NCBI GenBank assembly: GCA_938024995.1
Contig: CALJDU010000033.1
Span: 62,001 to 126,000, forward strand
Origin: an uncultured bacterium
GTDB taxonomy: Bacteria; Myxococcota_A; Polyangia; Polyangiales; Houyiibacteriaceae
Direction: 5' to 3'
DNA: 64,000 nt
How positions within the stretch are numbered: the stretch's first letter is position 1; each line of letters begins with the position of its first letter. Position numbers and translations under genes: made by a program. The notes below the pieces were generated by a model. It had not been told where the DNA came from. It worked only from the letters and a program-made list of their open reading frames with translations, and searched no databases. This document shows, one piece after another, positions 16,738 through 27,474 of the stretch.

Positions 16738-18535
16738 GTTTCGGTCCCTCGCGGCGCTCTTCCTGCTCATGTCGCTCACGAGCTGCAGCGACGAGGTGTC
16801 GCGCGTGTTGGTCTACGTCACCGCCGACGCCGAGGTCTCACCTGCACTTGAGACCGTAGAGGTCGCGGTCTTGCGCGATGGCGAAGCGCGCAGCGGACAG
16901 CGTTTCGAGATCGTCCAGGAAGACGACGAGGCGCCGCCCGACCGCGTCGCGCTCCCGCTCTCCTTCGTGCTCGAAGCCGACGACCCCGGCTCCTATGCGG
17001 TCACCGTCAGCGTGGTCGGGCTCACCGCGAGCGGGAGCGTTCAGCGCGACGCCACGCTCACCTTCGTCCCCGGCGAAGACCGCGCGGCAATCGTCCTGCT
17101 GACTGGAGACTGCCTCGACATCGCGTGCGAAGACGGTCTCACCTGCGCGAACGGCGACTGCGTCGGGGCGACCAGCGCGACCGTCGATCTCGCGACCGCG
17201 CGCGAACGCGTTCAGCAGTCCGACTGCGGCAATGGGTTGGTCGAGCTGACCGAGGGATGCGACGACGGCAATGCGGACGCGGCCGACGGTTGTGACGCCT
17301 GCATCATCGAGGAGGGCTACGCGTGCACCGGCGGACCATCGGTCTGCGGGCCGATCTGCGGCGACGGACGCCGGATCGACGGCGAGGAAGGCTGCGACGA
17401 CGGAAACCTGATGCCTGGGGATGGCTGCAGCGCGGACTGCACCGTCGAGGCTGGCTGGGGATGCGATGGGGAGACCTGCCTGCCGGTCTGCGGCGACGGG
17501 AACGTGACGGGCGACGAAGAGTGCGACGACGGCAACGACACCGCCGGCGACGGATGCCTCTCGTGCGTGACCGAAGAAGGGTTCATCTGTAACGAGAGCG
17601 GATGCCGACCCAACTGCGGAGATGGCGCGGTGGTGGTCACGGAAGAGTGCGACGACGGCAACGAAGACGAAGGTGACGGCTGCGATTCAGCGTGTCGCCT
17701 CGAACCTGGGTTCTTCTGCAGCGTCCCGGGCGAGCGGTGTGAACCTGATTGCGGCGATGGGAACATCATCGGCGACGAAGAGTGCGATGACGGGAACACG
17801 ATGAGCGGTGATGGCTGCTCCGCGAGCTGTGTCTCCGAGCCGGGATGGTACTGCGACTCGGGTCCATGCGTCACGCGATGCGGTGATGGAGTCGTCGCCG
17901 GCGAAGAAGTGTGCGACGAGGGCACAGCCGGGAACCCGATGTTCCCAGGCTGCGACCGAATGTGCACCGTGATTGTGTTCGGTTTTACCTGCGACGTTCC
18001 GGGAGAGGCCTGCCGCGGCACCTGCGGAGACGGCGTCTTGATCCCGCCCGAGGAGTGCGATGATGGAAACGCGATCGCCGGTGATGGCTGCACCGATACG
18101 TGCGCACTGGAGGATGGCTGGCACTGCCCTGGCGCAGGCGGAATGGCGTGCTCGTTCTGCAGCGACGGCGTGACCGGCGGGCGAGAGACATGTGACGATG
18201 GGAACCTGACCCCGGGCGATGGCTGCGACGCGATGTGTTCGATCGAGCCGGACTCGCGCTGCCCAGAAGCCGGCGGTGAGTGCAGTGTGTGTGGCGACGG
18301 CGTCGTCGGGTTCGGAGAGGAATGCGAGGTCGGTGGCTTCGTTATGGAAGACACGTGTATGAACTGCCTCATCACCCTCTCATGTTTGCCCGACGCGGCG
18401 TGTTGCGGCGACGGTGTCATCGGCGATGGCGAGGCGTGTGACGATCGGAACGTCTCGGCCGGCGATGGATGCTTCGGGTGCGCGGTCGAGGTCGGCTACC
18501 GCTGCATCGGCGAGCCCTCCATCTGCACGATGTAG
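16727..18535 (+). CDS. DUF4215 cysteine-rich lipoprotein of kinase cassette 2
   Basis: 602 aa, lipoprotein signal LFLLMSLTSC. Residues about 18-170 are the same N-terminal domain as in the cassette 1 RCC1 lipoprotein (see 9226-11061). Ten disulfide-rich repeats follow, each with the core CGDGxxxxxEECDDGNxxxGDGCxxxC, the DUF4215 or myxobacterial cysteine-rich repeat. Two repeats deviate: CGDGVVAGEEVCDEG and CGDGVVGFGEECEVG lack the DDGN core. The start has GGGAG upstream and overlaps the PEGA gene. Likely an outer-surface rod or binding array; the binding target is unknown. Confidence 0.85.
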   Translation: MHFRFRSLAALFLLMSLTSCSDEVSRVLVYVTADAEVSPALETVEVAVLRDGEARSGQRFEIVQEDDEAPPDRVALPLSFVLEADDPGSYAVTVSVVGLTASGSVQRDATLTFVPGEDRAAIVLLTGDCLDIACEDGLTCANGDCVGATSATVDLATARERVQQSDCGNGLVELTEGCDDGNADAADGCDACIIEEGYACTGGPSVCGPICGDGRRIDGEEGCDDGNLMPGDGCSADCTVEAGWGCDGETCLPVCGDGNVTGDEECDDGNDTAGDGCLSCVTEEGFICNESGCRPNCGDGAVVVTEECDDGNEDEGDGCDSACRLEPGFFCSVPGERCEPDCGDGNIIGDEECDDGNTMSGDGCSASCVSEPGWYCDSGPCVTRCGDGVVAGEEVCDEGTAGNPMFPGCDRMCTVIVFGFTCDVPGEACRGTCGDGVLIPPEECDDGNAIAGDGCTDTCALEDGWHCPGAGGMACSFCSDGVTGGRETCDDGNLTPGDGCDAMCSIEPDSRCPEAGGECSVCGDGVVGFGEECEVGGFVMEDTCMNCLITLSCLPDAACCGDGVIGDGEACDDRNVSAGDGCFGCAVEVGYRCIGEPSICTM

Positions 18536-18594
18536 CGGTGCGAGCGCGTCGAGCGCTGACTAGAGCGTGACAAACGGTTCGGACTCGGCGAGGT

Positions 18595-18611
18595 GTATAC
18601 TCGCGGTATAC
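18595..18611. promoter_or_regulatory. Inverted repeat GTATAC-N5-GTATAC upstream of the broken lipoprotein gene
   Basis: A perfect 6-bp dyad with a five-base centre, about 80 bases before the GTG start at 18689. It includes a TATACT that could serve as a -10 element. It may be an operator or promoter; no matching -35 at standard spacing was found. Confidence 0.35.
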
Positions 18612-18688
18612 GAATCTTACGTCGCGCGTGGCTGCGGAGTGAACCTCGCTCCGCCGACCAGCAACGAAGATGCGAAGGAGGGGCGCAA

Positions 18689-21600
18689 GTGTACGCACGT
18701 CTGTGGATGGTGGTTTTCGTGGATGGTCGTTGTCGCAGCGTGTGCTCCGCACGGGGGCGCTTCGGGTGGGTTGCCTTCGTTCGCGATCGAGGGCGAACGA
18801 TACGTCGCCCACCTCCCCGAGATGTGGGTCGAGGTCCGCGATGGGATCCACGTGGTCCGCGACGGTGTGGGGGTCTCGTTCCGAACGGTTCGCGTCGAAA
18901 ACGGAGCGCTCGACACGCGCTCTGCGTTCTCTCTGGTCGACCCGTTCGTGTTGGCGAGGCCCGGTGCCGTCACAGAGGAAGTCGAGGTCCGCGACGAGGT
19001 CATTGAACAGCGGTGGCGAATCGACGCGCCCGGGAGACGGCGGTCCATTGCGTGTGGAAGTGGAGGTCAGCGGAGCCTCGTTTCTGCACGCCGATGCGAA
19101 CGGTTTGATCTTCGGCAACCGACCAGGGGCCTGGGTTCGGTATGGGCACGGGACATTCATCGATGCCCAAGGCACCAGGACCGAGGTCCCCGCCCGCTAC
19201 GTCGGCGGGACCATTCGGCTTGAGGTCCCCGCAGACGTCCTCGCCCACGCGGCGTTCCCTGCGGTCCTCGATCCGATCATCGGTCCGGAGATCGATCTCT
19301 TCCCGACCGCGGTGCGACCGATGCGCGCGACAAGCGTCGACGTCGTGTTCGCCGCGGGACACTACGTCGCTGCGTATACGAGCCAGTTCAACGAGTTCGA
19401 GGTGCACATGCGGCGATTCCAAACCGACGGCACCCCGCTCGACCTCGGCGGCACCACGGTCGCGCGGCTTGACCGGTCGCTCGAAAACGTGTCGCTCGCT
19501 TTCAACGGGACGAACTTCCTGATCGCCTATGCGAAGAACGACCTCGCTCCTGGCAAGGGGATCTATGGCGTGATCGTCGCCGAGGACGGGACGGTCGTCG
19601 TTCCGGAGTTTGTCATCGCGTCTCCTCCTGGGGAGCAGAACGACCCATCCGCCGCCTCCGACGGGACGGACTTCTTCGTGGCGTATGCGGACGTGGGGAT
19701 CAGCAAGACCTATGGGGCGCGTGTCACCGCTGCGGGCGCCGTCCTCGATCCCGATGGGTTCGAGGTCTTCGATCGCTTGTCGTCAACCCCCTCCGTCGCG
19801 TTCGGAGGCGGTCAGTACATGGTCGCCGGATCTCGGTTGGTCCGGACCATCTCCACGTCGGGAACTCGTGGTGCAACCGTGCCGACCGGTTTTCAAGTCA
19901 CCGGCGCGTTTGGCGACGGGCAGTTTATGGCGACCGGCGACAGCCAGGCGATCCGGGTCTCTCCCGCGAGCGACGTCCTCGGAACGACAGTGCTGGATCC
20001 TGTCGCGCATCCCGCCACGGTGGCGCACGACGGGACCCACTTCCGCGTCACGAACCGCGCCGGCGAAGAGGTCCGCATCTTTTCGGTCGCTGCAGACGGC
20101 ACCATCATCGGAAGCACATCCCCGCTCCCCACCGGCGGGCGCACCATCTTGAGCATCGCGTCGGACGGCGCGGACGTGTTCGCCACATGGCTCCAAGCGA
20201 TCGACGATGTTGAGTTCTACGCCTTTGGCGCGCGGGTGGACGACGCGATCATCGATGACCCCCCGTTGTCGATCAGCCAGACCTTTGCGGCCGAAGAGTC
20301 CCCGACGTCGTCTTCGACGGCTCGCGCTACCTCGTCGTCTCGCGAGACGAGAGAGACTCCAGTCTGTTCGGGCACTTCTTCAGCCGCACCGGCGAGCCGT
20401 TAGGTGAACGGTTCACGATCGCCGACTACTCCGGCCCGGCGGCGTGGTCCGTCGCCTTCAACGGGTCGAGCTTCCTGGTCGCGTGGGAGGGACTGTCCGT
20501 CATGCGTTTCGTACGCCTCGATATGAACGGCGCCGCGCTCGGTCCGGTCACCGACGTCACGACGATTGGCCACGACCCGCGCGTGACCGCGGTCGGCTCG
20601 AACTTTGTGCTGACCTACACGCGACGAGTGTCGGGGTTCTGGGAGGGTGCGATCCGAATGGTGATGGCGGACGGAACCCTCACGCCGGGGTCGCTCCATG
20701 GATCGGACGCCGTCTGGGTGGATAGCGCGTACCTGGAAGACTCGTCCACGATCATGATGACCTGGTCGGAGCACGAAGAGGTCTTCCTCCAGCGGTTCAC
20801 GCCAACGCTTTCCCCGATCGGATCCGCGGTCATGTTGGCGAACGTGGAGACGCACGCGAGCATCCGCATCGCGGACGACGAGTCGATCGCTTACGTCGCG
20901 TTCTCGGCGGTCGAGCCGGCCGGCGACTCCCTCCAGTACGTTCGGGTCGGCGGCGACGGAATCCCGCTCGACGCGACGCCCCAGATCGCGTCGGGCTCCG
21001 GCGCGAACCAGCCCGACGTCGTCTTCGACGGAACCCATTTCGTTTCCGTGTTCGAGGTCGCGATTGTGAACGGTGCCTTCAGCACCGGTCGAGGGTTCCT
21101 CCGCGGGACGTCGGTCACACCAGGAGGGACGAACCTCTACCCGCCGTCGGGCTTCATCGTGGAGCGCGAAGATCCGATCCTCTCGTCGCCCGCGATCGCC
21201 TCTGCCGGGGATGGCTCAGCGCTCGTGGTCTACAACTCGACGGTCGGGCGACGGAGCGATCTCCGCGCGCGTTTCCTCGGGACGCCCACGACCGGTGCCG
21301 CGCTCGGCGCTTCTTGCGACGCGAGCGCGGAGTGCACCAGCGGCTTCTGCGTCGATGGAGTCTGCTGCGAGAGCGCGTGCATCGGGACCTGCGACGCCTG
21401 CGGTGAAGCCGGGATGGAAGGCGAGTGCGTCAACATCAGCGGAGCGCCGCGCGGCGATCGCGACGGGTGCATGATGTGTGTGGACGGAGTCTGCGACGAC
21501 GGCATGGCAGGCGCCTCGGCGACGCGTGCCTCGCGGACGCAGAGTGCGCGAGCGGAGAATGCGTGGACGGATTCTGTTGTGAGCGCTCCTGCGAAGGCAC

Positions 21601-22558
21601 GTGCGAAGCCTGCGACGTCACGGACGCGGAAGGCATGTGCACCCCGATCAGCGGAGCACCGCGTGGCGATCGGATGGGCTGCGATGTGTGCGAGACCGGC
21701 ACCTGTATTGACGACGGCGGCATGGGTGAGCTCGGCGACGCCTGCGCAACGGACATCGAGTGCGGAACCGGTCACTGCGTCGATGGCGTTTGCTGTGAAC
21801 GTGCGTGTCGCGGGACCTGCAAGGCGTGTGGTGAGCCCGGGTTCGAAGGGATGTGCACGCCGATCAGCGGCGCGCCCCGAGGTGGCCGAACGGGCTGCAC
21901 GACCTGCGACGCGGGCGCATGCGACGACGGAGCGGGCGCGGGCACGCTAGGGAGCGTGTGCTCCATCGACGGCGAGTGTGAGTCGGGCGAATGCACCGAC
22001 GGCGTGTGCTGCGAACGTGCGTGTCGCGGAGCGTGCAAAGGTTGCGCGGAGCCGGGCTTCGAGGGGATGTGCGTTCCGGTCAGCGGCGCCCCGCGCGGCG
22101 ATCGCGACGAGTGCTCATTCTGCGACGTCGGCGTGTGCTCTACTGCGGGCACCCTCGGGAGCGCGTGTTCGGACAGCGCGACCTGCGAGAGCGGCTTCTG
22201 CGTTGACGGCGTGTGCTGCGAGCGCGCCCGTCGCGGGACGTGCAAAGCGTGCGGAGAACCTGGCACGGAAGGAATGTGCGTCGTGGTCAGCGGCGCCCCC
22301 CGCGGAGATCGTGATGAGTGCTCCACCTGCAGCGCGGGGGTGTGCGTCGGCGCCGAGCCCTTGGGCACGGCGTGCACGATGGACGGCGAGTGCGACAGCG
22401 GCTTCTGCACCGACGGCGTCTGCTGTGAACGTTTGTGCGCAGGAACATGTAAAGCGTGCGGCGAGCCCGGGTCGGAAGGCATGTGTGTTCCCGTGAGCGG
22501 CGCCCCACGAGGGGACCGCACGGGCTGCGCGACCTGCAACGTCGGCGTCTGCATCTGA
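18689..22558 (+). pseudogene. Cysteine-rich lipoprotein gene broken by four single-base indels
   Basis: The coding text runs through five segments in changing frames. A GTG at 18689 has an excellent AAGGAGG site and starts MYARLWMVV. Frame breaks then occur at 18714-18717 (extra T in TTTT), 19029-19034 (extra base in CCCGGG), 20300-20303 (missing C) and 21514-21515 (missing C). Joined, the product would be about 1289 aa: a lipoprotein signal ending VVVAAC, a long beta-rich region with repeated AFNGTNFLIAY / AFNGSSFLVAW / VFDGTHFVSVF units (propeller-like), then six disulfide-rich repeats with the core GFCVDGVCCExxCxGTCKACGEPG. No stop codon interrupts the joined reading. Either a young pseudogene or local sequence error. 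Confidence 0.75.
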
Positions 22559-22678
22559 CGAGGTCGATCTGTCTCTGTGGCGGCTTGCCCCTTTTGGTGA
22601 TTGCGCTATCAGCCACTCATGTACCCGTTCTTACCGTCGTTGGGTTGGCAGGACCGCACGTGGCGATATCGTCTCGCC

Positions 22679-25066
22679 ATGCGCTCGCTGCTTCTTTCTT
22701 CGTTCTCGTTCAGCCTCTTGTTCGCGTCGCTGACCAGCACCGCGACGGCCCAAGACGTGACCCGTTCGTTCGAGCGTCTGGTCACTGGCAATGGCCACGC
22801 GATGGTCAGCTACGACCGCGAGTCGAAGAAGATCGACACCTTCTTGGAGCACCCCTTCCGCTTTCTAGAACCGCGCAACATGCCCGAGGACCTCTGCTAC
22901 GAAGCGGATGAGTCGCGGGACCTCGCGTACGACTTCTACTTCGGCGTTCGCGCAACGGAAGGCCAGTGGATGAACACGCAGCCGCTCGACGACGCGGAGT
23001 ACCTCGTCGGCACCAACGTGATCCACACCGAGCAACACGCCGGTCCTTCGCGCGCTCTCCTCGTCGACTCCTACATGTGGATGCCGAGCGAGCTTGAGCT
23101 CCCCGTGCTCGTCGCGGTCGCCAAGGTGACCAACGAGAGCACGAGCGCGGTCCCGCTCTCGATCTACTCGCTCTTCAACTTCCGGCTCGGCGACGCGAGC
23201 GGTGGCCGTGAGCCGAGCGCGGACGCGGAAGGCCTCGCTGGCGACGCGACGCGGCCGGGCGTGCTCTACGAGTTCTCCGATCGCAGCGCGGGCACCATGG
23301 CGTACGTCTCGCTCGGCGACGCAACCCCCGGCGTCACGGGCGTCTTCAACGCGCTAAACGACGAGCGCGATCTCGACGGCGCGACCGCGACCACGGGCAA
23401 CGATCTCGCGGCAGGATTTCAAACAGACCAGGTCACGCTCGCCGCAGGCGCGTCGACCTGGATGGCGGTCGCGATGGTGTGGGCGCTCGACGAAGACGCC
23501 GGTCCCAAGGTGGACCAGTTGCTCACCTGGGCGGGAACGCGCTCGCCCGAGCAGCTCCTCACGCGTGAGCAGAACGACTGGAACGCCTGGCACACGGATC
23601 CACCTGCGGGACTCTCTCCGGATCAGCGTGACCTCTGGCTACAGTCGAACGTGATCTTGCGGATGGGCCAGGTGCGCGAACCTGGCGGCGGCTTCGGCCA
23701 GATCCTCGCGAGCTTGCCGCCGGGCTTGGGCTTCGTGGACGCGCAGTGGAACATCAGCTGGGTGCGCGACATGGCGTACGCGGTCGCGGGACTGATCAAA
23801 GCCGGGCACATGGAAGAGGCCCGCGCCGCGCTTGAGTTCCAGGTGATGGGCGGGCCCGGTTTGCGAACGATCGAGGTCGGCGGTCCGTACCGAATCTCCG
23901 CGACCCGCTACTTCGGCGATGGCCAAGAAGAGACCGACTGCAACGACTTCGGACCCAACGTCGAATTCGACGGCTTCGGGCTCTTCCTCTGGACGCTCGG
24001 TGAGTACATCCGCGGCGGCGGGAGCCTCGACGAAGTGCGACCATGGTGGAGCGAGATCCGGACCGGGATCGCGGACGTGCTGGTCAACCTGATCGACGAC
24101 GACGGGATCATCGCCGCGGACTCGTCGATCTGGGAGGTGCACTGGAACGGACAGCAGAAGCGTTTCACCTACACCACCCTCGCCGCCGTCCGCGGCCTGT
24201 GCGACGCGGCGATGATCGCGGGCATGTTGGGTGAAGACGCGGACGCGGCGCGCTACGCGGAAGCCGGTGCGCGGATCCGAGAAGCGGTCGTCGAGCTCCA
24301 CACCGACGCCCGCGGCACCTTCGCGCAGAGCCGTGAAGATCTCGATCGCGGCTTCAACTACATCGACGCCGCGACGGTCGAAGCGATCAACTGGGGCGTG
24401 GTCGATCCGACCGGACGGGTCGCGACGCAGACCGTGTCGAGCATGCTCGACAACCTCACCGTCGAGACCGGCATCGGGCTCATGCGCAATGACGACGGCG
24501 GCTGGTACGACAGCCAGGAGTGGGTCTTCGTCGACTTCCGCGTGTTGCCGGCGCTACGCGCGCAGGCACGCGAGACCCGCTCGGACGCCTTGCAGACCTG
24601 GCTCGAAGACCAAGCGCTCGCGAACGATCTTCAGTTCAGCGAGCTCCACACCGCGGACGCGGGCGACTACGCCGGATCGATCCCGATGGTCGGCTTCGGC
24701 GCGGGCGCGTACATCGTGGCGCTCGACGGTTCGCTTAACGAGGCGGCCTGCGGTGCCTACGCCACGGAAGCGACGGTCATGATGCCCGACGGCGGCGTGG
24801 ACGCCGGGACCGACGCGGGCCCGGACGCCGGCACGGATGGCGGAACCGACGCTGGCGTCGACGGCGGCGGTTCCGACGACGCGGGCGCAGACGCTGGCGA
24901 CGCCGGGACCGTGGACAGCGGGCGAGACGGAGACGCTGGGTTCTGCTTCGGGGAAGCCTGCGACGACGACGGCTGCGGCTGCCGCGCGCCTGGCTCTTCC
25001 CAGAAGCTCCCGCCGCTCGTGCCGATGCTCTTCCTCGCGCTGCTCGTCTCTTGGAGGCGACGATGA
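22679..25066 (+). CDS. GH15-type glucoamylase with MYXO-CTERM-like anchor
   Basis: 795 aa from the ATG at 22679 (signal peptide MRSLLLSSFSFSLLF, cut after ATA-Q). Residues about 25-320 form a beta-rich N-terminal domain; residues about 320-690 an (alpha/alpha)6 barrel with FVDAQWNISWVRDMAYAVAG, DGFGLFLWTLGEY and DSSIWEVHW. The Glu of IWE (about residue 486) fits the GH15 general acid, which releases glucose from starch ends. A low-complexity Asp-Ala-Gly spacer follows, then CDDDGCGCRAPG, a hydrophobic stretch and WRRR, the layout of a MYXO-CTERM sorting signal. Its stop overlaps the alpha-amylase start (ATGA). Confidence 0.85.
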   Translation: MRSLLLSSFSFSLLFASLTSTATAQDVTRSFERLVTGNGHAMVSYDRESKKIDTFLEHPFRFLEPRNMPEDLCYEADESRDLAYDFYFGVRATEGQWMNTQPLDDAEYLVGTNVIHTEQHAGPSRALLVDSYMWMPSELELPVLVAVAKVTNESTSAVPLSIYSLFNFRLGDASGGREPSADAEGLAGDATRPGVLYEFSDRSAGTMAYVSLGDATPGVTGVFNALNDERDLDGATATTGNDLAAGFQTDQVTLAAGASTWMAVAMVWALDEDAGPKVDQLLTWAGTRSPEQLLTREQNDWNAWHTDPPAGLSPDQRDLWLQSNVILRMGQVREPGGGFGQILASLPPGLGFVDAQWNISWVRDMAYAVAGLIKAGHMEEARAALEFQVMGGPGLRTIEVGGPYRISATRYFGDGQEETDCNDFGPNVEFDGFGLFLWTLGEYIRGGGSLDEVRPWWSEIRTGIADVLVNLIDDDGIIAADSSIWEVHWNGQQKRFTYTTLAAVRGLCDAAMIAGMLGEDADAARYAEAGARIREAVVELHTDARGTFAQSREDLDRGFNYIDAATVEAINWGVVDPTGRVATQTVSSMLDNLTVETGIGLMRNDDGGWYDSQEWVFVDFRVLPALRAQARETRSDALQTWLEDQALANDLQFSELHTADAGDYAGSIPMVGFGAGAYIVALDGSLNEAACGAYATEATVMMPDGGVDAGTDAGPDAGTDGGTDAGVDGGGSDDAGADAGDAGTVDSGRDGDAGFCFGEACDDDGCGCRAPGSSQKLPPLVPMLFLALLVSWRRR

Positions 25067-27363
25067 AGCGCGGCCTTCGATGCGCCCTCCTGTTCGCCTT
25101 CGCAAGCGCGCTGGGTTGCGCCGCAGGAGACGACGACGCAGCCGACACCGGCGTCGACGCGCAAGACGCCACGGTCGACACGCGGGTCGATGCTGACGCG
25201 GGTGACGTTCAGGACACGGGTGACGACGCGGCGGACACAAGGGTCGACGCGGACATCCCGCTGCCCGACGTGTGCCCCGTCACGGTCAGCTTTCGCTCCA
25301 CCGCGGCGACCCCCACGGTTCACGTTGGGGGTGAGTGGAACGACTTCTCGGAGACCGCGGATCGACTCGTCGACGATGGAACCGGGAACTACCGCGCCGA
25401 GCTCTCGCTGCCGCCCGGTGTGCACGCCTATAAGCTGATCGTGGACGGAGACGGCGGCGAGCGTTGGCGTCTTGATCCAGACAATCCTTATCGGGCCTAC
25501 GTCGACGGGGTCGAGAACTCCGCGCTTGACGTTCCGAACTGCGCGCGCCCCGTTTGGGAAGTGGTCTCCGCAGGGCCGGTGAGCGGACGACTGGAAGCCA
25601 CGCTTCGCCTCGACCCGAGGAGCTCGGGCGTCTTGCCGGGCGATGTGACGCCGAGCGTGCGCCTGACCGGAGCCGAGGAGCGCGAGCTCAACGCCGACGA
25701 GTTCTCGTACGAGGACGGCTCCCTCAACATCACGACCGCCGGGCTCGGGGACGGCAAGTACACGATCGTGGTCGACGGCGAGACCGTCCCCGCGCGAGAC
25801 GTCGAAGAGCGGCTCCTCCCGATGTGGATCGAGGACGCCCCCTTCGATTGGAACGACGCCCTCGTCTACGTCGCGATGACCGACCGGTTCAAGAACGGCG
25901 ACCCGAGCAACGATCCCGCGGCGACCGACGCGAGCACCGGCGCGGATTTCCAAGGCGGCGATCTCGAAGGGCTCACCCAGAAACTCAACGAAGGCTACTT
26001 CGATCAGCTCGGCGTGAACGCGATGTGGATCACGCCGTGGATGGTGAACCCCGCCTCTACGTTCGCGGACAGCAGCGGCACCAAGCGCGTCACCGGCTAC
26101 CACGGCTACTGGCCGATCGATCCGCTTGGCGTCGACACGCGCTTCGGCGGCGAAGACGCGCTGCACGCGTTCATCGAGGCCGCGCACGCCCGCGGGATCC
26201 GCGTGCTGATGGATCTCGTCATCAACCATGTGCACGAAGAACACCCCTACGTTCGCGACCATCCGGAGTGGTTCAACACGGGCTGCGTCTGCGGCACCGA
26301 TGGATGCGACTGGACCGCGCGCGCGCTCGACTGTCTGTTCACGCCCTACATGCCCGACATCAACTGGGCGAACCGCGAGGCCGCGCGGCAGTTCGAAGAC
26401 GACGCCCTGGAGTGGCTCAAGCGGTACGACCTCGACGGCTTCCGGGTCGACGCGGTCAAGCACGTGGTCGACGGCGCGATGAGTAACCTACGGGTGCGCG
26501 TGCGTGACACCTTCCAGACCGCGGGCACGCACTACTTCCTGATGGGCGAGACGGCGATGGGCTGGGACGGATCGTCCGGACCGACCGAGGGCGGCAACCC
26601 GAACAACTACGGGACCATCTCGCGCTACGTCGGCGAGGACGCGCTCGACGGTCAGTTCGACTTCGTCCTCTACTACGCCGCTTCGCTGCAGTTCCTGGGA
26701 GACTACCCAGGCCGCGGCATGCTGCACGTCGACTTCTGGACCCGCGCGAGCATGGAGCAGTACCCGCGCGACTCGATCATGACGCCGTACATCGGTAGCC
26801 ATGACACGCCGCGCTTCATGTCGCTCAGCGCGACCCCCGACCGCGCGACCAACCAGTGGGACAACTTCCCGCCGCAACCCGATTGGGACGAGCCCTACGA
26901 CCGCATGTACGTCGCGTTCGGCTGGCTCTTCGCCCTTCCCGGCGCGCCGCTCCTCTACTACGGCGATGAATACGGACAAGCGGGCGGCGCCGACCCCGAC
27001 AACCGACGCATGATGCGCTTTGGTTCCGAGCTCAGCGCGTTGGAGTCGAGGCAGTTCGATCGCGTCTCCGCCTTGGGCCGCGCTCGCGCCGCGCTCCCGG
27101 GTCTCCGGAGCCGTCGTTACCAACCCCTCGAGGTCACGGAAGACCTCTGGGCGGTCGCCCGCGGCGAAGGCGACGACGTCGTCATCGCGATCGTGAACCG
27201 CGGAGCGTTCGGCATCTCGACGGAGGTCTCCGTTCCGAGCGAGGTCGCTCCGAGCGGGACGCGCTTCACCGACGCCCTTGGAACCACCCGCGCGACGGTT
27301 GCAGGTGGCGCGATCGACATCTCGATCGGGCCGCGCTCTGTGATGTACCTACGTCGTGAGTAG
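25063..27363 (+). CDS. GH13 alpha-amylase lipoprotein
   Basis: 766 aa. Lipoprotein signal FAFASALGC, Asp/Thr-rich spacer, then a starch-binding-like beta module (HVGGEWNDFSE, LPPGVHAYKLIVDG; about residues 75-160). The GH13 barrel has region I DLVINH, region II GFRVDAVKH (nucleophile Asp near 463), region III MGETAM (acid Glu near 495) and region IV IGSHDTPRF (Asp near 580), so it should be active. A beta C-terminal domain closes the protein. Endo-cleavage here plus the exo-acting glucoamylase upstream would degrade starch or glycogen outside the cell; start overlaps that gene. Confidence 0.92.
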   Translation: MKRGLRCALLFAFASALGCAAGDDDAADTGVDAQDATVDTRVDADAGDVQDTGDDAADTRVDADIPLPDVCPVTVSFRSTAATPTVHVGGEWNDFSETADRLVDDGTGNYRAELSLPPGVHAYKLIVDGDGGERWRLDPDNPYRAYVDGVENSALDVPNCARPVWEVVSAGPVSGRLEATLRLDPRSSGVLPGDVTPSVRLTGAEERELNADEFSYEDGSLNITTAGLGDGKYTIVVDGETVPARDVEERLLPMWIEDAPFDWNDALVYVAMTDRFKNGDPSNDPAATDASTGADFQGGDLEGLTQKLNEGYFDQLGVNAMWITPWMVNPASTFADSSGTKRVTGYHGYWPIDPLGVDTRFGGEDALHAFIEAAHARGIRVLMDLVINHVHEEHPYVRDHPEWFNTGCVCGTDGCDWTARALDCLFTPYMPDINWANREAARQFEDDALEWLKRYDLDGFRVDAVKHVVDGAMSNLRVRVRDTFQTAGTHYFLMGETAMGWDGSSGPTEGGNPNNYGTISRYVGEDALDGQFDFVLYYAASLQFLGDYPGRGMLHVDFWTRASMEQYPRDSIMTPYIGSHDTPRFMSLSATPDRATNQWDNFPPQPDWDEPYDRMYVAFGWLFALPGAPLLYYGDEYGQAGGADPDNRRMMRFGSELSALESRQFDRVSALGRARAALPGLRSRRYQPLEVTEDLWAVARGEGDDVVIAIVNRGAFGISTEVSVPSEVAPSGTRFTDALGTTRATVAGGAIDISIGPRSVMYLRRE

Positions 27364-27380
27364 CCTTGTGCCAGATGGGT

Positions 27381-27424
27381 GGTTGGCGGCCGTGGAGACA
27401 AACGCGATCTGCGGCCACCGAACC
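27381..27424. other. Long imperfect hairpin in the 221-base gap after the amylase
   Basis: GGTT-GGCGGCCG pairs with CGGCCACC-g-AACC around a 19-base loop. It begins 18 bases after the amylase stop. No T-run follows, so it may be a factor-dependent terminator or mRNA 3' stabiliser. Confidence 0.4.
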
Positions 27425-27459
27425 GTCACCAACCTCTAGGTGTGACCGGGTAAAGTCGC

Positions 27460-27474
27460 GGCCGTAAGACGGCC
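27460..27474. other. Second hairpin in the same gap
   Basis: GGCCGT-AAG-ACGGCC is a perfect 6-bp stem with a three-base loop. It lies 110 bases before the start of the 1401-aa lipoprotein and could be in its leader. Nothing else coding is visible in 27364-27584. Confidence 0.35.

Noticed and set aside
24757-26463. 568-aa minus-strand frame
   Set aside because: Opposite the alpha-amylase catalytic domain, which has all four conserved GH13 regions.
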